From Myxococcales bacterium (GTDB lineage Bacteria; Myxococcota_A; Polyangia; Polyangiales; Polyangiaceae): a stretch of DNA of 64,000 nt. Position numbers and translations under genes: made by a program. This document shows, piece after piece, positions 32,514-41,959 of this stretch. Numbering within the stretch: the first letter of the stretch is position 1; the number at the start of each line of letters is the position of its first letter. The DNA is taken from the NCBI GenBank assembly GCA_021847645.1, contig JAJZQG010000004.1, forward strand, positions 20,705 through 84,704. The letters run 5' to 3'. The notes under the pieces are model-generated. The model was not told the DNA's origin. It worked only from the letters and a program-made list of their open reading frames with translations, and did not search any database.

Positions 32514-33095
32514 GTGAGCAAGCGCCCCCCTTCCGAAGACGATCTCGGCGTACCGAACCGACCGAGGGCGGCTTCGAACGCCCGGCCCGTCGCACCGGGG
32601 AGCGGTTCCGACCCGAAAACGGTTCCGCCCCCGTCCAGAGTCCGGCGACGGCGGAGGCTCGATATGGAGTCCTCGTCCAGTCCGATGCCGGATGCCGCCG
32701 AGTGGGGAGCGGACTCGCTAATGACCTGGGTCGCCCGGATGCGCGACGCTTTCGTGGCCCGGGACCACGAGGCGGCCCTCGTGGCCGCGCAGCGAGTACT
32801 GGCGCTCGATTCGGCAAGCGAAGAGGCCCGTGTCATCGCCGCAAAGTGCCGCGGGACCGTCGAAGAGGTGCTGGTGGCGGTGCTTGGCGGTCCGAACGCG
32901 ACCTACGAAATCGCGGCCAAGGGCGTGCTCGCCCGCGCCCTCGAAAGCGACCGCCGGACCGGCATCCTGGCGGTCATGATCCGGAGCGACTTCTCGCTCG
33001 CCGAGATCCTGGAGGCGTGCGGCGAGCTGCGCCTGGAGGCACTGCGAGTCATGGACGAGCTGGTCCGCAACGGCACCGTGGCACTTCGGCGGTAG
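32514..33095 (+). CDS. Winged-helix-like regulator, paralogue 1
   Basis: 193 residues from a GTG at 32514 preceded by GAGGGAA. An Arg/Pro-rich N-terminus leads to TPR-like helices (MRDAFVARDHEAALVAAQRVLAL). The C-terminal domain is SDRRTGILAVMIRSDFSLAE, ILEACGELRLEALRVMDELV, ending NGTVALRR. That last ~70 residues recurs in two other proteins here and resembles the small winged-helix tail common in myxobacterial signalling proteins (R-I-D-G ... E-L-L-D ... E-A-L-R-I-L-x-x-L). It probably binds a partner kinase or DNA. Confidence 0.55.
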   Translation: MSKRPPSEDDLGVPNRPRAASNARPVAPGSGSDPKTVPPPSRVRRRRRLDMESSSSPMPDAAEWGADSLMTWVARMRDAFVARDHEAALVAAQRVLALDSASEEARVIAAKCRGTVEEVLVAVLGGPNATYEIAAKGVLARALESDRRTGILAVMIRSDFSLAEILEACGELRLEALRVMDELVRNGTVALRR

Positions 33096-33422
33096 CCGAG
33101 CCCTGACGCCTGGGCCATTCTGGACCGCCCGCAGCCGCCTGTCGGAAGAGCGCCGCGGATCGTCGATTCGCTGTCTCCGGCGCCACGAGGCTCATCGTTG
33201 GACAACTCGGAGGTCTTGATCGCCATGCCCGCGCCTCCGTTCCGGGGCGACATGGTGGCCGCGAGGCAGCCCCCGATTGTCTTGCGATTCCGGCGGTGCT
33301 TTACGCGCGCGAGACCGTCGCGGCTGCCACCAATCACGGGAGTTGAGGATCACGCGCGGACCGACGGGCTGCGGGGCATCTCGTCGGTCCGACCCGTTCG
33401 TGAAAACGCGATGGTGGTGCAG
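33096..33422. other. Intergenic stretch, nothing recognised
   Basis: About 325 bases between convergent genes; no T-tailed hairpin, repeat or protein-like frame found. Confidence 0.45.
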
Positions 33423-33950
33423 TCACTTCCGGGAGAGGTCTGGGTCATTGCAGTTCCCGTGCGCCTCTTCGGTGTCGCCGATCGCGCCGATCGCCCGATT
33501 GATTTCATCAATGAGCACCTCGGGCACGAACGGCTTCCGAAGGAACGCGAGTGCGCCCTGGCGCAAAGCTTCATCGATTCGCCGGGACAGCGCGCCCCCG
33601 GACCAAAGGATGGCTCTCACCTGGGGGTTCACCAACTGGAGCCGTCGGAACGTCTCAATCCCGTCCATTCCCGGCATCTCGATATCGACCAGCACCGCGT
33701 CGATCGCCGCATGAAGCACGCGGTAAAATGCGAGTCCTTCCTCGCCGTCCTGCGCCAGGAGGACGTCGAATCCGTGTACCTCCAGAGTCGCGGATACGAC
33801 CCGGCGCACGTCCTCGCTGTCGTCGATCACGAGCACTCGGCCGCGGTATGTCCCGACCTTCGGTCGGATGGAACTATCGTTGCCGCGCCGCTCGGGCTGC
33901 TGACTTCCCTCCAGGCGCTCCGCTTCCGGGGTGTCGAAGCGTTTCCTCAT
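33423..33950 (-). CDS. Stand-alone response-regulator receiver protein
   Basis: 175 residues. RVLVIDDSEDVRR holds the acidic pair, VLVDIEMPGMDG the phosphoacceptor Asp, and FLRKPF the conserved Lys; short basic N- and acidic C-terminal extensions have no output domain. A single-domain receiver of this kind relays phosphate or allosterically binds partners. The nearest kinase gene is 274 bases upstream on the same strand and is its likely partner. Confidence 0.85.
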   Translation of the reverse strand: MRKRFDTPEAERLEGSQQPERRGNDSSIRPKVGTYRGRVLVIDDSEDVRRVVSATLEVHGFDVLLAQDGEEGLAFYRVLHAAIDAVLVDIEMPGMDGIETFRRLQLVNPQVRAILWSGGALSRRIDEALRQGALAFLRKPFVPEVLIDEINRAIGAIGDTEEAHGNCNDPDLSRK

Positions 33951-34223
33951 AGTGGCCGTGCTCGCCCGTCACGATGAACGCCCCCGACCCGACCGTGCGC
34001 TTTTCGGGCGGCCGAGGAGGGGTTCGCGAGGAGTGGACCATATCCCAAGCGGAGCCCGAGAAACAGCGTCAATCGCCCACTCCGCTCGACTCGACTGTAA
34101 TGACGCGAAGCGTCTCGATGGACGCAGGGGCGCTTTGGATCGCCTGGAGCTTCGCGAGAGCGGTAGCATGCCAAATCAAAGCGGAACCGCGAGTGCGGCG
34201 CCCCCGGGTCGACGGGCCGACCG

Positions 34224-35066
34224 CTAACGGGCGGCCGGGAGCACTACGCGGAACAGGCTGCCGAGTCCCGGCGCGGACTCGAAGCCGACCTCGCCGCCCA
34301 TCGCTTTCACGATCCGCTGGCTGACGTGAAGCCCGAGCCCCGTGCCGCCTTTGTCCGCGCGTCCAGTGAAGTAGGGGTCGAAGATGTGCTGGCCGACCTT
34401 TGGCGCGATGCCGCGACCGGTGTCCTCGACTTCGAAAACCGCCCGTCCCAAGTCGTCCGCGCTCGCCCGAACGCTGATTACGTTCGCGTTCGGGCTTCCC
34501 TCGTCGATCGCGTCGACCGCGTTCAGGAGCAGGTTCAGGAATACGCAGGTAAGCTCGTGCAGTGATCCTCTGACCGATGGTGTCGGTCCGACCAGCTGCA
34601 CGAGCTGCGCGCGTCGGGCGATGCGCGCAGCAGTGAAGCGGACCGCCGTGTCCAGGGCCTGCCTCGGATCGAAGGACTCGTCGCTCCGATCGACCGGCCG
34701 CCCGAACGAGCGCAGTTCGTGCACGATCGCGCTCATGTGGCGGACGCCCAGGCGCATGTCACGCAGCTGCGCCGAGACGTCGGCGGGCGGGACCTGGTCT
34801 CCCCGCGCTCGGGCCGCCTCCGCGCGTTCGACGATCTCAAGGGTCATGTCGAGCCAGCCGAGCACGTTGCTGATCTCGTGGACCGCGACCATGGCGACCG
34901 ATGTGAAGGCGGGAAGCTCGGGACTGGCCGACATCTCGTCGGCGGCGCGAGGCACCTCACCGGACTGCGCCTCCTCAGCAGCGAACTCCAAGCGGGTCTC
35001 CGAACGCCGCTCGCCCGAGAGAGGCGGGGCGGTTGGGGTCTGATTGGTCGCATCGCGGTCGACCAT
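34224..35066 (-). CDS. Cytoplasmic histidine kinase, copy A
   Basis: 280 residues, soluble. The H-box is MVAVHEISNVLGWLDM, the N-box HELTCVFLNLLLNAVDAI, the G1 box VEDTGRGIAP and the G2 box GGTGLGLHVS. There is no sensor domain before the dimerisation helices, only ~55 Ser/Glu-rich residues, so it may be driven by protein contacts. GGAG precedes the ATG at 35066 (MVDRDATNQ). A closely similar kinase is encoded at 40810-41658, and a receiver gene lies just downstream. Confidence 0.88.
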   Translation of the reverse strand: MVDRDATNQTPTAPPLSGERRSETRLEFAAEEAQSGEVPRAADEMSASPELPAFTSVAMVAVHEISNVLGWLDMTLEIVERAEAARARGDQVPPADVSAQLRDMRLGVRHMSAIVHELRSFGRPVDRSDESFDPRQALDTAVRFTAARIARRAQLVQLVGPTPSVRGSLHELTCVFLNLLLNAVDAIDEGSPNANVISVRASADDLGRAVFEVEDTGRGIAPKVGQHIFDPYFTGRADKGGTGLGLHVSQRIVKAMGGEVGFESAPGLGSLFRVVLPAAR

Positions 35067-35199
35067 TACATGCTCCAGTCGTTGTCGGGGATTGAACGCC
35101 CGCGCGCGGGTCGCGGGGCAGCCAGAACACTCAACCATCGCCCCGATCGACTCGCACAGTCAACGGTCTATTCAGCGGTCCGACGAGTGCAGCGAGACC

Positions 35200-35338
35200 T
35201 CGTCGCCGCGAGGTCCCGCAGCCGGCCGACGACGATTCCGGCGTGCACCGCACCCTGGTTCGCCTCCTCACTGCCGCAGGCGCGGAAGTGACCGATGCTG
35301 TGGACCCGCCGACCGCTTTTGTTGCCTGCCGGTTTGGT
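35200..35338 (+). pseudogene. Receiver-domain remnant
   Basis: In frame, DDDSGVHRTLVRLLTAAGAEV then TDAVDPPTAF is the first beta-alpha-beta of a CheY-like receiver. The rest of the domain (phosphoacceptor Asp, Lys) is missing, and the sequence runs into the 5' side of the second winged-helix paralogue. It looks like a deletion remnant of a receiver once fused or adjacent to that gene. Confidence 0.5.
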
Positions 35339-35407
35339 GACCGGGTACTTGGATCACTGAGGGCCTGCCGTCTGTTCACGCAGGACGCTCTCGGCATTGG
35401 GACTCGA

Positions 35408-36052
35408 ATGATGTCGCGCGGTGGTTCGGGAGAGGATTCACGAGCGAGCGATGAGCCCGCGCCGCGATTGACCGCTCGGCCCACAGCCAAAGGCGTCCGG
35501 CCTGACGACGGCGGGGACCATCGGTCGCGCTCGGCAGAGCGAGCGCTGCTTGCCTGGCTGCAGCGCGAGGACGAGGAACCTCCGAGCGGCGTCGACGAGC
35601 AGACGCTTCAAGGGATGAGGGTCGGCTTCGACGCATCGGGTCGGTACGGCGCCACCTTCGAGGACAGCACCGTGGCGAGAGAGCGTCGCGCTAGGCGGCT
35701 GCTGCGCCAGTACGCCGCGGGCGACCACGCGGCCGCTCTTGCCACCGCCGAGAGGATGCTAAGGGATGACCCCGAGGATCGGGACGCGGCGGGGTATGCT
35801 GCCGTGTGTCGTGCGCGTCTCGAGGCAACGCACGTCGAGGCGCTTGGCGGGCGCATGGCGGTGCTCCGGCTCAGCGCTGCGGGCCCGATCCCGAAGGCCC
35901 TCGAGGACGACCCACGGACAGCTCTGCTGGCCGAGCTTCTGCAGCGCGGCATTCCTATTGGCGAGATACTGGACCTTCACAGCGCACGCCGGCTCGACAT
36001 TCTCCTGGTCATCGTCAAGCTTGCTTCCACGGGTGCCTTGGCAAGGCGCTGA
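35408..36052 (+). CDS. Winged-helix-like regulator, paralogue 2
   Basis: 214 residues from the tandem ATG at 35408. The middle (GFDASGRYGATFEDSTVARE, then a TPR-like pair AAGDHAAALATAERMLRDDP) leads to the shared C-terminal module (DDPRTALLAELLQRGIPIGE, ILDLHSARRLDILLVIVKL, ASTGALARR). The GRYGATFEDS segment reappears in a decayed copy at 42.4 kb. The frame continues upstream through the receiver remnant, so the gene may once have encoded receiver plus output. Confidence 0.55.
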   Translation: MMSRGGSGEDSRASDEPAPRLTARPTAKGVRPDDGGDHRSRSAERALLAWLQREDEEPPSGVDEQTLQGMRVGFDASGRYGATFEDSTVARERRARRLLRQYAAGDHAAALATAERMLRDDPEDRDAAGYAAVCRARLEATHVEALGGRMAVLRLSAAGPIPKALEDDPRTALLAELLQRGIPIGEILDLHSARRLDILLVIVKLASTGALARR

Positions 36053-36418
36053 CGAGGCGAGCGCCGATCATTGAGCGCTGCACGCCTACTTGTGCAGGCG
36101 TCGGAGCCGACGAATGCCGAGTATGCCCCGACTTTCCCGGTCGAGCCGTCGGTTGAGCCACGTCGCGTGCTCGTCGTCGCGTACCCGGTCCGCGCGGGCC
36201 ACTGCAGCCAGGAAAGAGATCAGAGCGAACCGAAATGGCATTCTCGCTACGCTGCGGCGAGATGTCCGGGGCGGGCGGGAGAAACCATCCCCGGGCGGGC
36301 CAGCCTCCTTGACCGACCTGCGTGCCGGGCTTACCCCTGACCACAAGTTCGCGGGGCCCGATCGTCCGATTGTGTCTCCGCTCTGGGAACGTCGAACGTG
36401 CGGGGAAGGAGAACGGCC
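36053..36418. other. Intergenic stretch, nothing recognised
   Basis: About 365 bases after paralogue 2. No protein-like frame, terminator or repeat is visible. Confidence 0.45.
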
Positions 36419-36664
36419 ATGCCTGTCGGTGAAGCCGCCGGTGGCGAGCACCGTGTACTAGCCCAGGGCGAGGCAAGTGCTGATGTCCACGATGTCGAAT
36501 TCGAAGGACCAGTGGCGCTGCGTACGCCGGTCCCACTGTGGCTTCGCGTCGCGTTCGTGGCGTGGGGTTCCATCTGCGAGATCGGCTCGCGCGTCTCGAT
36601 AGCGAGTGCGGCCAAGCGAGCAGCGCCGCCCCGGTCAGAGTACGGTCCGACGGCGGAGAACTGA
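36419..36664 (+). CDS. Small hypothetical protein, 81 aa
   Basis: AAGGAG 7 bases before the ATG is the main support. The product is MPVGEAAGGEHRVLAQGEAS, then an acidic strand (DVHDVEFEG) and a hydrophobic patch (LWLRVAFVAWGSICEIG). Isolated in an 820-base gap between regulators. It may be a small membrane-associated protein or chance coding. Confidence 0.33.
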   Translation: MPVGEAAGGEHRVLAQGEASADVHDVEFEGPVALRTPVPLWLRVAFVAWGSICEIGSRVSIASAAKRAAPPRSEYGPTAEN

Positions 36665-36872
36665 GCTCGGCTTGCCGCGCATCGAGGTGAGCCATCAGCG
36701 AACATGACGTCCGCCTCGGTCGCTCTCACCCTCGGGACGTCCGGAACAGATGATCCTGCCATCGGGAACGTGGCGCGCTCGAGATGAGGCGCTTGACGCG
36801 TGGCTCCGCGGTGCAGGATGATCCGAACGCTGTCCGGGCAGAGAGCCAGCGCGGCTGGGGCGGGAGGGAGGA

Positions 36873-37922
36873 ATGGCTCATCAGATGGCGCAAGCTCGCG
36901 CACGTTCGCGCGGAAGCGGCAAATGCGCGCACGTCAGCGAAGTCGGCGGCACGGCAGATCCGAGGAAGGGACCGCTCACCGGGGCACCGACGGCATCCGC
37001 CGACCCGCGGCGCGCTCAGGGGAGCACGGAGGCAGACTCGCGCCCGTGCGATGGGCCGTCGAGTGAAACGGTTCCTCGCGAGGTGGTCGAGGACTCCGGG
37101 GAGGCGGGACCCGTCGGCTGCGTGTGTCTCGACAGCGAAGCGGTCGTCCGCTCGGTCAATGCAGCCGCGGCAGCGCTCTTGGGGGTGGAGCCCGGGCAGC
37201 CTCTAGGACGACCGTTTTCGACCTTCGTCATCGACGACGCGAGCGGGCGTCTCACCAATGGCCAGCTCGAGCTGATTGCGACGGGATCGGCACGCGTGCA
37301 CCACGTGCGCCTTCACGACGGCCGTGGGACCGAGGTGTCAGCGACTGCTGTTGCGCTCGCGGATCGCAGCGCCATGAGGGGCGATATCCGGTATCGGATC
37401 ATCCTGATGCCGCGAGACTATGACGGCGCGCCGCAGAGTGCGCTTCTTGCCGAAAGGGACGAAGCCTGCACGAACCACGATGCCGATGTCGAACGTCTTC
37501 GATTGGGCGTGCAGGCGCTAGCGGAGCAGTTGGTCGGCGAGCGCTTGCGGGTGAGCCAACTCGTACGCTCGAACGTCCAGCAGGCGCTCCTACCTCTCTT
37601 GATGCGCCTGCGCGAGCGTTGCGAGCGGGACCAGGGCCCCGTTTTCGATGCGCTCGAGCGCGGGCTTCGCGACCTCGAATCGGGGTTCGCGACCAGACTC
37701 GCCGAAGGCGGCTTCGGTCTGACCAGTCGCGAGCTGGAGATCTGTCACATGTTGCGCGAAGGGCTCAGTTCGAAGGAGATTTCTCAATCGCTGTCGCTCT
37801 CTCCGCAGAGCGTCGATACGCACCGACGCAACATTCGAAGGAAGCTGCGGCTGACCAATCAGTCGCAGCCGCTGGCAGACCGATTGCGGCAGCTCGATGT
37901 GGAAGAGCTGTCAAGCGCCTGA
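36873..37922 (+). CDS. PAS-LuxR-type transcription regulator
   Basis: 349 residues. After ~75 Arg/Ser-rich residues a PAS-like domain (VCLDSEAVVRSVNAAAAALLG, GRPFSTFV) is seen. A coiled helix follows, then a LuxR/FixJ HTH: LTSRELEICHMLREGLSSKE, then ISQSLSLSPQSVDTHRRNIR. No receiver is present, so it should respond to a PAS ligand or partner. Its frame starts at 36873, but the PAS domain begins later and the true start may be downstream. Confidence 0.75.
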   Translation: MAHQMAQARARSRGSGKCAHVSEVGGTADPRKGPLTGAPTASADPRRAQGSTEADSRPCDGPSSETVPREVVEDSGEAGPVGCVCLDSEAVVRSVNAAAAALLGVEPGQPLGRPFSTFVIDDASGRLTNGQLELIATGSARVHHVRLHDGRGTEVSATAVALADRSAMRGDIRYRIILMPRDYDGAPQSALLAERDEACTNHDADVERLRLGVQALAEQLVGERLRVSQLVRSNVQQALLPLLMRLRERCERDQGPVFDALERGLRDLESGFATRLAEGGFGLTSRELEICHMLREGLSSKEISQSLSLSPQSVDTHRRNIRRKLRLTNQSQPLADRLRQLDVEELSSA

Positions 37923-38236
37923 TCGAGCCCACAGCCAGCGGCGCGGATCCACCGAGTGCGGATGGAAGAGTGGCGCGCACCTCGTGCGACCGGGAGGGTT
38001 CTGCCGCGCGATGGCGCTTCGTGACGCGCAGGCGCCGACTGCCCGCCAGCGACGAGAGCGGAGTCAGCCGTACAGGTCAAAGGTGCCTGCAAGCGGCGAG
38101 CGATTCGTCCCGTACGCACCCCGTTGAAATCGGCCGGCAATCGGCATCGAAGGCGATCTCGGCGACCTCGATGTTGGTACGATGGAGAGGGATTCGCGAG
38201 ACACGGTGAAGGCGTGAACGCGATGCGGGGGGCAGG
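37923..38236. other. Intergenic stretch, nothing recognised
   Basis: About 310 bases; ORFs here are shadow-like and no signal is clear. Confidence 0.45.
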
Positions 38237-39229
38237 ATGTTGGCGACGGGGGCGAAGGTGCGCGACGAGCAGAAGCCATCATGCGACGAGCTTGGGTCAC
38301 CGCTCGCGGCGCGAACCGACTCGTTCCTTGAGGAAGACGGCACGCGGCCGAGAGCGTACCGCATCATCGCGGTCGATGGGGACCTCGGCAGATCAAGCGG
38401 GGAGTGGTCGTGCACTGACGGTGTCGGGGCATGTGCCTCCTCCACTGTTGCGCTGATGCACACGCGACGCCAGCACGGGCTGCTGGCCGTCTCGCGATCG
38501 CCCTGGAAAGAGCCGTGCGTCTTTCTATCCCATCTCGATGTCACCCTTCAGCTCGGCGAGTCCTCGATCTCGCTCGCGACGCACCGCTTTCCCGGAATCG
38601 AGCCGACCCGCGGCTACGAGCGCCTCGCATCGTTCGCGCAAGATCCGCTTCCCCGGTGGGTGTTCCGAGGGCCGGGATGGGAGCTCGAGCGCGTGCTGGG
38701 TTTGGTGCGTGGCGCCAGTGCGGTCGTGTTGCGACATGCTTGGCGCGGAGCCCGGCCGGTGGTCCTCGAAGCGCGTCCGCTGCTCGCGATGCGTCCGGCG
38801 TCCGAGCTCACCCGCGAGCACGGAGGCTTCGTGCACAGCGCGCGGCTGCACGCGAACGATGTGGTCGTGCATCCGGTGCGCGCCCTGCCGCCCGTCGTGT
38901 TCCGCCATGAAGGTAGGTTCGTGGGCTCGCCTGACTGGTGGCGACGCTTCGAGTATCGGGGCGAGCAGGGGCCTGGGGAGGCGCAAGAGGACCTGTGGAC
39001 ACCTGGGGTGTTCCGCGTCGAACTGCAGCCCGGCGCCGCGACGCACCTGGTCTGTGGGGTCGGCGCTGTACCCGCGGAGCGACCCGAAGTCCTGCTCCAG
39101 CAGATCCTCGACGCCATCCGGTCAGATCGCTCTTGCCAGGTCGGCGGCGCGCACGAGCGCGAACGCCAGAAGCACAGCGCCGCCATCGAGGATGATCAGA
39201 GCTTGAGGGCGGCTGCACCCACTGAATGA
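38237..39229 (+). pseudogene. Glycogen debranching enzyme, N-terminal domain only (truncated)
   Basis: 330 residues. GEWSCTDGVGACASSTVALM then HTRRQHGLLAV matches the start of the bacterial amylo-alpha-1,6-glucosidase N-terminal domain (E-W-L-x-T-N-G-x-G-G-Y-x-S-G-T, R-R-Y-H-G-L-L), with the conserved N-G-x-G-G-Y worn to D-G-V-G-A-C. The catalytic (alpha/alpha)6 domain is absent: after ~290 residues the similarity stops, and ~30 unrelated charged residues end the frame. Most likely a gene remnant that happens to stay open; a solitary carbohydrate-binding module is possible. Confidence 0.6.
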
Positions 39230-39247
39230 GCGCGTGAGGGGATCTCG

Positions 39248-39727
39248 ATGAACACACCAACCACCGATGAGCATCAATCCGCTACGAGAGCAGCGGCGTC
39301 CCAGCTGCGTCCGGCCGCGCGGTCGGCGCAACTCGACAGCCCGACACCATCTGTGCTTCGAACCAATCCGCCGGCGTCCGCGCCGAGCACCATGGGCACG
39401 ATCCGGCCGGGATCGGCGTCGGTCCAGCCGGTCCGGCTGGCGGAGCTGGACGGGAGCGATGAAGCAAGGGCAGCAGCCACCGCGCGGCAGCCAAGCGCGG
39501 AAGCCCTGGTCGCGCAGCTCGGAGGACTTGCATCCGTTTTCGAGGTCCCGGCGGACGACCCCTGCGTGCGGGCGCTCAAGCACGACCCGCGCACCGCGGT
39601 GCTCATCGCGTTGATCGAATCCGAGTTCACGCTGGGCGAGATCCTGGACATGTGCGGCAACCTGTGGGTGGAGGCGCTGGACGTTCTTGGCGATCTCGTG
39701 CGCGGCGGAGCCATCAGGGCCCGCTAG
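39248..39727 (+). CDS. Winged-helix-like regulator, paralogue 3
   Basis: 159 residues. A disordered Ala/Ser/Pro-rich N-terminus leads to the shared C-terminal module: LKHDPRTAVLIALIESEFTL, then GEILDMCGNLWVEALDVLGD, LVRGGAIRAR. It starts 18 bases after the debranching-enzyme fragment. It lacks the TPR-like middle seen in paralogues 1 and 2. Confidence 0.55.
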   Translation: MNTPTTDEHQSATRAAASQLRPAARSAQLDSPTPSVLRTNPPASAPSTMGTIRPGSASVQPVRLAELDGSDEARAAATARQPSAEALVAQLGGLASVFEVPADDPCVRALKHDPRTAVLIALIESEFTLGEILDMCGNLWVEALDVLGDLVRGGAIRAR

Positions 39728-39942
39728 CGGCCACAGGTCGCGATGGACGCGGACGCTTTGCGCGATCATCTTCGAACGAATCTGGGCTCCGGCATGATGG
39801 GGTTCACCGTCGCATCCGCACGCGGAGCTGGCGGCGAGTCCTTGCGGGCATCGTGGCACTCTTCGCCAGCGACGAGTCGATGGCGGGCCGGCGACCCCAT
39901 CGTGGCCGGAACGACCCTGCCGCCGCACTGGGCTGCGTCCCG

Positions 39943-40314
39943 CTACGGTGCCTCGCCCTCCGAGTCTGTTGCTGGACGGGTTGAATTGGGTCTGATAGCG
40001 ACCACGGTCCACGACCGCGGCTCGCCGTCAGCCTCCACGTACGACCCTTCGAACCGCCAGACGTCGGGCCCGTTGGACACCAGAAGCATGCTCACATCGA
40101 CGATGGTCTCGGCAGAGCCGGGATTGTGGCGGCGGATTCTTCCGAGGAACCGGCCGCCCGTGCGCTCGATAAGGAGCATCACGCAGTCGGCGCGATCCTC
40201 CTCCCATTGCACCGCGAGCCGCCGGCTGCCGTCGAGAATCCCGAGCACCGCACGACGGTGGTCCACGCGGACGCCGTTCGGGTACAAGTGGTGGCTCGCG
40301 AGCAGGATTGCCAT
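39943..40314 (-). CDS. Hypothetical protein, 123 aa
   Basis: Beta-rich by appearance (RRLAVQWEEDRADCVMLLIE, RWTGGRF-like turn, ETIVDVSMLLV, WRFEGSYVE, WTVVAI), suggesting a small beta-barrel. No ribosome site of note before the ATG at 40314. It is isolated, convergent with paralogue 3. Family unknown. Confidence 0.45.
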   Translation of the reverse strand: MAILLASHHLYPNGVRVDHRRAVLGILDGSRRLAVQWEEDRADCVMLLIERTGGRFLGRIRRHNPGSAETIVDVSMLLVSNGPDVWRFEGSYVEADGEPRSWTVVAIRPNSTRPATDSEGEAP

Positions 40315-40809
40315 GCGTCCCTTGTTCGATCCGTCTCCGCCTCAGGATACCGCGTATTCCGGCGCGCGTGGTTCCCAGGGGACGCGCTGGTTCGAAAGCC
40401 TGGCCGCTCGGGGCGTTCCCGCACGTCCGCACCCGACCCGTAGCAAGGCTCGTGACATGCGCGTCCACACGACTGCCAGCGAACTTTCCCGACCTCTCGG
40501 ACAGCGCGACGGCGCCGTCTCGATACCATGGGTGCTCGAGGAGGGGCCATTGGCACCCGATCCGGTCAGTCGTGAGGGGGGTTGAGCTCATTCGGATACG
40601 CAGCGAAGCTGGGATGGCACGCGGGGGCGCGCGGTCTTTCGGGTGAGCGTGGCTGGCCGGATCGGGGAGGCGGCGGCAGCAGCCGCGCGGAGAGCCCCGT
40701 TGCTGTTGAAGCGGGTCGGGCTCGCCCGCAGGGGGATGGACTTGCACCGACGGAATCGAGCGGTCAGGCGCGAGGTTCGACAGGCTTGCGGCCCTCAGAG
40801 CCGCCACCG
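40315..40809. other. Intergenic stretch, nothing recognised
   Basis: About 495 bases upstream of the 123-residue gene and downstream of kinase B. The ORFs are Arg/Pro/Gly-rich shadows. No terminator with T-run was found. Confidence 0.45.
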
Positions 40810-41658
40810 TCAGATCGTGTGGTGGGCAGCAGGAATCACTACGCGAAATAGGCTGCCCAAGCCGGGCGCGGACTCGAAGCCGATCTCGCCGCCCATCGCG
40901 CGCACGATCCGTCGGCTCACGTGAAGCCCAAGACCGGTGCCACCTCGCTCGGCGCGTCCCGTAAAGTAAGCGTCGAAGACGTGCTCCCCGACCTCTGGTG
41001 CGATGCCGCGACCGCTGTCCTCGACCTCGAACGAGGCCCATCCGCGCTCATCCGTGCTTGAGCTGACGTTGATCACGTTTGCCTCGGGACTTCTCTCTTC
41101 GATCGCTTCCGCCGCGTTCAGGAGCAGGTTGAGGAACACGCAGGTGAGCTCATGTTGCGAGCCTCTCACCAGCGGCGTCCGCCCGATGCCGAGTCGCAGG
41201 CGAGCACGTCGGGCGATACGCGCTTCGGAGAAGCGAATGGCGGCCGCCAAGGCTTGTGCCGGGTCGAACTCCGCCGGTTCTGCGCTCGCAGTGCGGCCGA
41301 ACGACCGCAGTTGCTGCACGATGGAGCTCATGTGCTTCACGCCCAGGCGAGCGTCGCGAATCGTGGGGCTGAGATCCGCCGGCGAGATCATGTCACCGCG
41401 CGCGCGGCCCTCCTCTGCACGTTCAACGATCTCCAGGGTCATCTCAAGCCAACCGAGCACGTTGCTGATCTCATGAACCGCGACCAAGGCGAGCGAGGTG
41501 AAGGCTGGAAGCTCGGCGTCCGGCCGTGCGCCAGCATCGTCATCGCTCGCGTTCTGGTTGGCCTGCTTCGGCGCGGGGTCCGAATGCGTCACCGACGGCC
41601 GTTCGCCCGAGGGGGGCGGCTCGGTATTGAGCTGATTGGTCGCGTCGCGCTCGACCAT
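40810..41658 (-). CDS. Cytoplasmic histidine kinase, copy B
   Basis: 282 residues, a paralogue of copy A with the same order and near-identical boxes: LVAVHEISNVLGWLEM (H-box), HELTCVFLNLLLNAAEAI (N-box), VEDSGRGIAP (G1), GGTGLGLHVS (G2). Both start MV[DE]RDATNQ, so the start at 41658 is well supported. The divergent receiver gene at 41960 is the probable partner. The similarity to copy A across the whole length indicates segmental duplication. Confidence 0.88.
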   Translation of the reverse strand: MVERDATNQLNTEPPPSGERPSVTHSDPAPKQANQNASDDDAGARPDAELPAFTSLALVAVHEISNVLGWLEMTLEIVERAEEGRARGDMISPADLSPTIRDARLGVKHMSSIVQQLRSFGRTASAEPAEFDPAQALAAAIRFSEARIARRARLRLGIGRTPLVRGSQHELTCVFLNLLLNAAEAIEERSPEANVINVSSSTDERGWASFEVEDSGRGIAPEVGEHVFDAYFTGRAERGGTGLGLHVSRRIVRAMGGEIGFESAPGLGSLFRVVIPAAHHTI

Positions 41659-41959
41659 TTCGTGCACCACAGTTCCTCGGGGATTCGCCGGCCGGGAAGG
41701 AAACCACACGTAGACCAGAATGCTCAACGATCGCTCGCCGAGCGGCGGCTGGTCAACGGCTACCATTCGGCGCACCGCGGAAAGTGGCGTCCGGTGACTG
41801 CGCTGTCCGCGACATACGGCCATTCGGACGTTTGGGTCGGAAGCCCCATCGGCCGGGACGGGGCGTCCGCTTCGCCTCCCGGATTCTGACCAGATGCGGC
41901 GGCAAAACGGGATGATCATGGCGCCCGCGGCGCTATGATCCCGACAAGGAGCGGGAGCA

